DNA from: Croceibacterium selenioxidans
Lineage (GTDB): Bacteria; Pseudomonadota; Alphaproteobacteria; Sphingomonadales; Sphingomonadaceae
Direction of reading: 5' to 3'
DNA: 64,000 bases
NCBI RefSeq assembly: GCF_018599195.1
Contig: NZ_JAHFVK010000002.1
Coordinates: 310,001-374,000, forward strand
This document shows, piece by piece, positions 58,754 to 64,000 of the stretch (the first letter of the stretch is position 1; every line of letters starts with the position of its first letter). The translations under genes were made by a program, and so were the position numbers. A model generated the notes under the pieces. The model worked only from the letters and a program-made list of their open reading frames with translations. It ran no database searches and was not told the DNA's origin.

Positions 58754-59640
58754 TAGAGAGCGGTCTTGTAGAGGTTAAGCAGCCGCGCCCACGAGGCGTC
58801 ATCCTGATCGTAATCGTAGACCGGAGAATCCACGACCGTCCAACCGTGATCGGCCGGATAGACCTTGATCTCCGCCGGTCGCCCGGCTGCCGCGGCGGCG
58901 GCCTTCAGGGCATCCTTGTCGCCGGGCGCTTTCTTGTCGTCATCGCGGGCAATGGCGAACAGGAAACTCGCCTGTGTCTGCCCCAGCATCTTCGAAGGCG
59001 AAGTTGCGTCTTCGCCGACTAGCCCGCCGCCGTGAAAGGTCGCCACGGCCTTGACCCGCTCGGGCACCGCCGCAGCCGTCCATACCGCCAGCGGACCACC
59101 CATGCAGTAACCTTGCACGCCAACCCCCTTGGAGGTGTCGACCGAATCCTGCTTGTCAAGAAAGGCGACCACGGCCTTTGCGGTCTCTGCGACTGCCTCA
59201 GGCGTCAGCTTGGCGCGCCAAGGGCCGACTTTCTCCATCCCGCCTTGCGTGCGCCAGTCGTCGAAGTCTTCGAACTGCGGCGCTTCCTTATCTTGGAAAT
59301 AGGGGTTGAGCACCAGCACGGCATAACCTTCGCTCGCCAAACGGCGGCTCATCGACATGAAAGCGTCGCGCACACCGGCGATGTCCGGCCAGACTACGAC
59401 AGCGGGGTGCTTCCCTTCTACGGGATGGGCGAAGAAGGCATCCATCCTCCCGCCAGCCGCGTCGAACTTCACGGTCTCCTCAGTTGCACCCCCGGCGGCG
59501 TCGACGTCATCCATCGGGGTGCAGGCGATCAACGTCGCCACTGCGCCCATCGCCGCGAACTCCCGACGGTTCATGCCCTTGGCGCTAGTTCGCTTGTCCC
59601 CGCGCTCATCCATGTCAGCAAGATGGTCTTGGTCGCACAT
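58753..59640 (-). CDS. Dienelactone hydrolase-family protein, Tat-exported, paralog 1
   Basis: The 295-residue alpha/beta hydrolase has the dienelactone hydrolase triad: Cys179 (GYCMGG), an Asp near 233 and His265 (ADHGWTV). Upstream is a Tat-type signal NRREFAAMGAVATLIAC preceded by an unusual opening MCDQDHLADMDERG. The paralog 59877-60758 opens with MCELDQLSDM, so ATG 59640, with GGAGGGGAGTC before it, is the right start and the opening is a conserved pre-signal segment. It may hydrolyse a lactone or ester in the periplasm. It overlaps the serine hydrolase gene. Confidence 0.85.
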   Translation of the reverse strand: MCDQDHLADMDERGDKRTSAKGMNRREFAAMGAVATLIACTPMDDVDAAGGATEETVKFDAAGGRMDAFFAHPVEGKHPAVVVWPDIAGVRDAFMSMSRRLASEGYAVLVLNPYFQDKEAPQFEDFDDWRTQGGMEKVGPWRAKLTPEAVAETAKAVVAFLDKQDSVDTSKGVGVQGYCMGGPLAVWTAAAVPERVKAVATFHGGGLVGEDATSPSKMLGQTQASFLFAIARDDDKKAPGDKDALKAAAAAAGRPAEIKVYPADHGWTVVDSPVYDYDQDDASWARLLNLYKTAL

Positions 59641-59731
59641 GACTCCCCTCCCTCGCATCCGTTTCCCGGTGCGAGAATAACCCATTGCGGCGCGTCCTCA
59701 AAGAGGCCGACAACTTGTTGAAAGTGGGAAA

Positions 59732-59870
59732 TCCTCCCCGATCTCACTCGGGGAGGGGGACCGTCCGCGCAGCAGAGGGCAGAGGGGCTTTCGCGTGCCT
59801 CCGCCTATCCTCCGTCAGCCACCTTGCAGCGTCTGCCACCCTCCCGAGACAAGCTCGGAGAGGATGGGAG
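59732..59870. repeat. Intergenic repeat, family C
   Basis: Between the two dienelactone hydrolase genes lie CCTCCCCGATCTCACTCGGGG, a GGCAGAGGGGC stretch, CCTCCGTCAGCCACC and CCCGAGACAAGCTCGGAGAGG, in the order of family C ends. No gene is supported. Confidence 0.6.
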
Positions 59871-59876
59871 CTCCAA

Positions 59877-60758
59877 TCAGAGCGCGGTCTTGTAAAGGTT
59901 CAGCAACCGGCCCCAGGCACGCTCAGCCTCGGCCTCGTTGTAGACCGGGCTGTCGGGCACGGTCCAACCGTGGTCGCCCTGGTAGACCTCGATCTCCGCC
60001 GGACGCCCGGCGGCCTGTGCGGCGGCCTTGAGCTCGTCCTTCTCCGTCGGCGCTTGCGCGTCGTCGTTCTTCGCGATCGCGATCAGGAAGCTCGCCTGGG
60101 TCTGGGGGATCAGCTTGATCGGGACGTTGGGGTCGTTGGGATCGGCACGATTGGTCACCAGCCCACCGCCGTGGAACGAAGCTGCGGCCTTGACCCTGCC
60201 AGGTACGGCCGCCGCGGTGCGAACGGTGAACGGTCCGCCCATGCAATAGCCCTGATTGCCGATGCCCTTGGAGGTATCGACCGACGCCTGCTGGTCGAGC
60301 CAGGCGACGACTGCCTTGGCGGTCTCGGTGACGTTCTCGTGGCTGTTCCGCGCCATCCACGGGCCAACCTTCTGGAAGCCGCCATTGTCGCGGAAATCTG
60401 CGAAGTCCTTGAACTGCGGCGCCGGCAAGCTGCGATAGAAGGGATTGACCACCAGAACCGAGTAGCCCGAGCTGGCAAGGCGCCGGCCCATGGCCTTCTT
60501 TGCATCACGCAGGCCTGCGATGTCCGGCCACAGGATGACAGCAGGATGCTTGCCCGACGACGGGTGGACGAAGAACGCATCCATGGTTCCGCCCGGTGCG
60601 GCGAAGCTGACCATGTTCTCGGTCAGGCCGCCCGCGCCTTGCGCGTTCGCCACGGCCCAGGGAGTAAACGCTGCGCCGAGACCGGCCACGGCGCCAAGGG
60701 TTCCGAACTGCCGCCGGCTCACGCGGCTCATATCGCTCAACTGATCCAGCTCACACAT
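59877..60758 (-). CDS. Dienelactone hydrolase-family protein, Tat-exported, paralog 2
   Basis: The 293-residue protein shares the layout of paralog 1: pre-signal MCELDQLSDM, Tat motif SRRQFGTLG (14-22), a hydrophobic stretch ending at ANAQ, nucleophile Cys172 (GYCMGG) and a closing ADHGW-like QGDHGWTVPDSPVY. The two genes are tandem duplicates 236 bases apart. Both would be exported hydrolases; the classic dienelactone enzyme is cytosolic, so the role is probably another ester or lactone. It precedes the SDR gene with a gap of 117 bases. Confidence 0.85.
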   Translation of the reverse strand: MCELDQLSDMSRVSRRQFGTLGAVAGLGAAFTPWAVANAQGAGGLTENMVSFAAPGGTMDAFFVHPSSGKHPAVILWPDIAGLRDAKKAMGRRLASSGYSVLVVNPFYRSLPAPQFKDFADFRDNGGFQKVGPWMARNSHENVTETAKAVVAWLDQQASVDTSKGIGNQGYCMGGPFTVRTAAAVPGRVKAAASFHGGGLVTNRADPNDPNVPIKLIPQTQASFLIAIAKNDDAQAPTEKDELKAAAQAAGRPAEIEVYQGDHGWTVPDSPVYNEAEAERAWGRLLNLYKTAL

Positions 60759-60875
60759 TTCCGACGCTCCTCAAGATTTCCCTTCGGGGCAGGAGGATAG
60801 CGGCTTGGGGCGAGAGGTCCAGCAGGGGTTTGAGCGGGCGCCCTCAGCGCAGAAGGCGGCCCGCCATGCCGAGCG

Positions 60876-61805
60876 TCAGGTCAAGTCGTCGATGTTGTAA
60901 TGCAGGCCTTCCTCCGCCGCTTTCATGGCATCGCGCCGAAGCTGCTCGATCCGGAGCCGTCCCTCAGGAGCTTCTTCAATCGGCAGCGCGGCCATCACGG
61001 CGGCATGAATCTCCTCGAAGTCGGGACCGTGTTCCGGGTGAGTCAGGATCAAGCCGCGCTGCTCGGTCATGCCGTTGAGGATCTTCGTGCCGACCTCGTA
61101 GGGGTCCATGCCCTCTTCGAAGGCGGTACCGAACTGCTCCAGCGCCTCCTTCGGCATGTCCGGGAAGCCGCTTTCCCCAAAACCGTCGGGGCGCTTCAGA
61201 GCGCTGGTCCAGGCGTTGGTGCGCGTCAGCGCCGGGCAGCACAGCGAGCAGCCGATCTTGTATGGGGCGAGGTTATAACGAAGGCTCTCGGTCAACCCGC
61301 GCACGGCGAACTTGCTGGCTGTATAGATGCCCGCCTGCGGACCGGGCAGGAACGCCGCCATCGAGGCGACATTAACGACGTGACGCCGTCCAGTCGCTTC
61401 CTTGATCTTGGGCAGGAAGCTGACCAGGCCGTTGACCACGCCCCCGAAGTTGACGCCCATGATCCAGTCGTAGTCGTCGTAACTCGCCTCGTCGGTCGGG
61501 CCGAAAACGGAGACGCCAGCGTTGTTCACCAGCACGTGGACCTCGCCAAAGTGAGCGACCACGTCTTCCGCCACTTCGGCAAAGCGCGTCCTGTCGGTCA
61601 CGTCGAGCTTGAGAAACAAAGGCTGCTCATAACCCTTGGCCGCGAACCAATCAGCCGTACGGGCCTTGTCGTCTTCATTGCGATAGCTGAGCGCAAGACG
61701 CATGCCCGCATCGGCGAAGGCCTGCGCCACGCCGAGACCGATACCCGTCACCGCGCCGGTTACGAAGGCTACCCGCCCTTCCCAGGGACGTCCTGTGTCA
61801 CTCAT
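60876..61805 (-). CDS. Short-chain dehydrogenase/reductase
   Basis: The 309-residue SDR has the cofactor motif TGAVTGIGLG near residue 19, the NNAGVSVFG segment, and the active site YTASK near 160. The C-terminus is longer than the classic 250 residues and ends helical (RIEQLRRDAMKAAEEG). ATG 61805 has GAGAGGG upstream. It is divergent from the NTF2-like gene that follows, sharing a 74-base gap, so both may respond to one signal. Substrate unknown. Confidence 0.88.
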   Translation of the reverse strand: MSDTGRPWEGRVAFVTGAVTGIGLGVAQAFADAGMRLALSYRNEDDKARTADWFAAKGYEQPLFLKLDVTDRTRFAEVAEDVVAHFGEVHVLVNNAGVSVFGPTDEASYDDYDWIMGVNFGGVVNGLVSFLPKIKEATGRRHVVNVASMAAFLPGPQAGIYTASKFAVRGLTESLRYNLAPYKIGCSLCCPALTRTNAWTSALKRPDGFGESGFPDMPKEALEQFGTAFEEGMDPYEVGTKILNGMTEQRGLILTHPEHGPDFEEIHAAVMAALPIEEAPEGRLRIEQLRRDAMKAAEEGLHYNIDDLT

Positions 61806-61879
61806 TTTTGCCAAACCCTCTCGCCAAAACAGTCACGATCGTTAGTGTTGCATACAAAGCTTTTTGGGAGAGTCGATCA

Positions 61880-62578
61880 ATGAGTGACGTCGAACAGCGC
61901 CTTGCCGCGCTCGAGCATCGTGTCGGCGAGCTGGAGGACATCAACGCCATCCGCCGCCTGCACTGGGCCTATGGCTATTACATCGATTTCAACCGCCCCG
62001 AGGAAGTGGCCGACCTTTTCGCCGAAGATGGCGTGGTCGTGTTCCTCTCGGGCGAATACGTCGGCCGCGCCGGCGTGGTGCGCCTCTATGGCGACTGGAT
62101 CGCCGGCCGCTTTACCGGCGGCAAGCCGGGCCCGGTCGACGGGCTGCTGCTCGACCACTTCCAGATGCAGGACATCATTACCGTCGCGCCCGACCGGCAG
62201 ACCGCCAAGGGACGCTTCCGCGGCGTGCTGTTCGGTGGCTGGCATGACGACTTCCAGGACACCAAGGAAGAGATGATGCCGCAGCAGTTCATGGAAGCGG
62301 GCATCTACGAGAACGACTACGTGCGCGAGAACGGCGTGTGGAAGATCAAGCGGCTCGACTACAAGATGCAATGGCAGGGCGACTACGAAGCCGGCTGGGC
62401 GCACACCACAGCGCATCTTCAGCCGGCTGATAAGCTGTTCCCGGAAGACCCGCTCGGTCCGGACCGGCTGCTGCCCAAGGAAGAAATTCGCAAGACCTGG
62501 CCGCATCGCCAGGACGTTCCAATGCATTTCGCGCACCCCAAGTTCGGTGCGCTGCTTGCCGGACAGGAGAAGGCCTGA
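61880..62578 (+). CDS. NTF2-like (SnoaL-type) protein, 232 residues
   Basis: The protein has an N-terminal coiled-coil-like helix (EQRLAALEHRVGELEDI), then the NTF2-like core with RRLHWAYGYYIDFNRPEEVADLF and a pocket-lining NDYVRENGVWKIKRLDYKMQW. This resembles the small aromatic-ring-hydroxylating or isomerase/dehydratase types (SnoaL/scytalone dehydratase-like). The ATG at 61880 is preferred over codons upstream. It is the first of three plus-strand genes. Confidence 0.8.
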   Translation: MSDVEQRLAALEHRVGELEDINAIRRLHWAYGYYIDFNRPEEVADLFAEDGVVVFLSGEYVGRAGVVRLYGDWIAGRFTGGKPGPVDGLLLDHFQMQDIITVAPDRQTAKGRFRGVLFGGWHDDFQDTKEEMMPQQFMEAGIYENDYVRENGVWKIKRLDYKMQWQGDYEAGWAHTTAHLQPADKLFPEDPLGPDRLLPKEEIRKTWPHRQDVPMHFAHPKFGALLAGQEKA

Positions 62579-62606
62579 TGAACTCGCCAGGCTCACTCAA
62601 CAAGTT

Positions 62607-62697
62607 TCCCTCCCGCTTGCAGGAGGGGCCAGGGGTGGGCCAGAGCGAAGGTGGGAAACACACCCACCCCCAACCCCTCCCGCAAGCGGGAGGGGAG
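62607..62697. repeat. Palindromic repeat family A, copy 4
   Basis: The left end is CCCTCCCGCTTGCAGGAGG; the right end is CCCCAACCCCTCCCGCAAGC followed by GGGAGGGG. The last GGAGG lies 6 bases before the ATG of the next gene, and so can serve as its ribosome site. Confidence 0.88.
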
Positions 62698-62699
62698 TG

Positions 62700-63134
62700 A
62701 TGGCCGGCTTCGATCCCCGGGACAATTCGAACCGCCACAACCTCTCCGTGCGCGAGATCGCGGAGCGCTTCATCGAATTGTTCCACCACCAGGACAATCC
62801 GGAGGACGCGTTCATGACGTGGGTCCACCCGGACTACATCCAGCACAATCCCAACGCTCCGACCGGACGCGACGCCACGCTGGGCATGATGCGCACGACG
62901 ATGGCCGCAAACCCCGATCTCACTCATGACGTGAAGCGAGTGATCTACGGCGAGGAGAAGGATGGCGAGGGACTGGTCGCGGTCCACCACCACTTCCGCC
63001 GCACGAAGGACGAACGCGGATACGCGGTGGTCGACATCCTGCGGATCAAGGACGGCTATGTCGTCGAACACTGGGATGTGCTGCAGGAAGTGCCCGACCC
63101 TTCGACGACCAAGAACGACAACAGCATGTTTTGA
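62700..63134 (+). CDS. NTF2-like (SnoaL-type) protein, 144 residues
   Basis: This short NTF2-like protein has FIELFHHQDNPEDAFMTWVH, a pocket region DYIQHNPNAPTGRDA and the strand GYAVVDILRIKDGYVVEHWD, the pattern of SnoaL-like polyketide/aromatic cyclase or hydrolase helpers. It starts at ATG 62700 directly after the repeat; its upstream neighbour is another NTF2-like protein of different length. Function unknown. Confidence 0.82.
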   Translation: MAGFDPRDNSNRHNLSVREIAERFIELFHHQDNPEDAFMTWVHPDYIQHNPNAPTGRDATLGMMRTTMAANPDLTHDVKRVIYGEEKDGEGLVAVHHHFRRTKDERGYAVVDILRIKDGYVVEHWDVLQEVPDPSTTKNDNSMF

Positions 63135-63167
63135 CCGGCTCAACGCCGGCAAGTGAGGGAATTTCGG

Positions 63168-64000
63168 ATGCCATTGCTCGAGGATGGGAGCGAGAAGGGC
63201 CTCAAGGGTCACTTCAAGGAAGACTTCAGCCACCGCACACGCATCGGCATGGCCCCGCGTGCCGGGCACGTCGATCGTAACCCGCCGTACAAGCGCATCG
63301 CCACTGAGGAGGCCTGGACTTTCCCGGCGCTGGTGAAGGCGCAAGTCGAGTACTTCGAAAGCGGCCAGGCGCCGAACGATGACAGTCTCAAGATGGCGGC
63401 CATGTTCTCCAGGATGCCGTCTCTGCAGGAGATGATGCAGGACCTCGGCGACCTGCGATTGTCGCACATGGACGAGTACGGGATCGACCGACAGTTGTTG
63501 TTGCTGACCGCACCGGGAGTTCAGGTGGTGCGGCCGTCGGAAGGCACCGCCCTCGCCCGCGAAGCCAACGACATCGCCGCCGACGCCTGCCGGCGCCACC
63601 CCGACCGCTTCTCGGCCTGCGCCGCCTTCGACCCGCGCGACGTGAAGGGTTCGGTCAAGGAGATCGAGCGAGCGATGGGCACTCTCGGCCTCAACGGCGC
63701 GGTGCTCAATTCGCACTTCCAGGGCCACTACATCGACGAGCGCGAGTACTTCCCGATTCTGGAAGCGCTCGAGGCGATGGACGCCGCGCTCTACATTCAT
63801 CCGACCGCGCCGTTCAACGCGCCGCACTATGAATCGCGCGGCTTCTTCGGAGCGCTCGGCGGGTTTCCGCACGATGTCTGGCTGCACACGATGGGCCTGA
63901 TCTTCTCAGGCGCATTCGACCGATTCCCGAAGCTGCGACTCGTCATTGGCCACATGGGCGAATGCATGCCGCTGCAGCTCTATCGCTTCGACTGGATGCA
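63168..64000 (+). CDS. Amidohydrolase, LigW/ACMSD-type decarboxylase-like (partial, runs off the window)
   Basis: The first 277 residues are present. The order RIATEEAWTFPAL (around residue 46), MDEYGIDRQLLLLTAPGVQVV near residue 100 (cut), NSHFQGHYIDE, LYIHPTAP and LVIGHMGECMPLQLYRFDWM follows the metal-dependent decarboxylases of the amidohydrolase superfamily, such as 5-carboxyvanillate decarboxylase LigW and gamma-resorcylate decarboxylase. The metal site opens with a TEEA pattern rather than the HxH of LigI and LigJ. It starts 33 bases after the NTF2-like gene. Confidence 0.8.
   Translation, partial: MPLLEDGSEKGLKGHFKEDFSHRTRIGMAPRAGHVDRNPPYKRIATEEAWTFPALVKAQVEYFESGQAPNDDSLKMAAMFSRMPSLQEMMQDLGDLRLSHMDEYGIDRQLLLLTAPGVQVVRPSEGTALAREANDIAADACRRHPDRFSACAAFDPRDVKGSVKEIERAMGTLGLNGAVLNSHFQGHYIDEREYFPILEALEAMDAALYIHPTAPFNAPHYESRGFFGALGGFPHDVWLHTMGLIFSGAFDRFPKLRLVIGHMGECMPLQLYRFDWM

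Overview
The window reads as chromosomal DNA of a GC-rich alphaproteobacterium of the Sphingomonadales (Sphingobium/Novosphingobium/Altererythrobacter type). The evidence is a complete protocatechuate 4,5-cleavage (lig) pathway whose ligJ-ligA-ligB-ligC order matches what I recall from Sphingobium sp. SYK-6, a large TonB-dependent receptor, many GTG starts in overlapping gene pairs, and several families of short GC-rich palindromic repeats. No genus can be fixed without a search.

Region 1 (1-11.3 kb) is mostly core metabolism. It holds a valine-catabolism block (RidA-like, acyl-CoA dehydrogenase, 3-hydroxyisobutyryl-CoA hydrolase), sulfate activation (cysD, fused cysNC, cysQ), a low-molecular-weight phosphatase, an O-methyltransferase-like protein, a Tat-exported PhoX-family protein and a secreted GH3 beta-glucosidase. 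Region 2 (11.5-21.4 kb) has small membrane proteins, two tandem paralogous secreted proteins, lipoproteins, typA/bipA, a second ligA-ligB-like pair, a CsaA-like tRNA-binding protein, a transaldolase and a glyoxalase-fold protein.

Region 3 (21.5-37.8 kb) is the most unusual part: a two-partner secretion / contact-dependent inhibition (CDI) locus on the minus strand. A TpsB/CdiB transporter is followed by a 241-residue protein with PD-(D/E)XK nuclease residues, then a 3487-residue CdiA ending in a nuclease-like toxin domain, then an AT-rich immunity candidate. The genes overlap or lie 2 bases apart, so they look like one operon. Downstream lie an AT-rich unknown gene, a decayed immunity-gene tail, two displaced FHA fragments and a SUKH immunity gene. 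I read this as a bank of old or spare toxin-immunity cassettes. CdiA also carries a TonB-box-like peptide about 165 residues before its toxin.

Region 4 (38-51.2 kb) begins with envelope proteins and a major facilitator transporter. It then carries the lig pathway as two divergent units: ligK, ligU and ligI on the minus strand, and a 6PGDH-like oxidoreductase, ligJ, a DUF2218 gene, ligA, ligB and ligC on the plus strand. Together these would open the protocatechuate ring and carry it through 2-pyrone-4,6-dicarboxylate and 4-oxalomesaconate to pyruvate and oxaloacetate. An aldo/keto reductase and a CmcJ/NvfI-type oxidoreductase follow.

Region 5 (51.2-64 kb) has an HPP membrane protein, a small operon with an MbcA/ParS-like domain protein next to an extended IF-1, the TonB-dependent receptor, a GFA protein, a serine hydrolase, two paralogous Tat-exported dienelactone hydrolases, an SDR, two NTF2-like proteins and the start of a LigW-like amidohydrolase. 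This end looks like further aromatic or lignin-fragment metabolism. I saw no tRNA, rRNA, CRISPR array, insertion sequence or riboswitch. All calls come from reading the sequence; no search was run.
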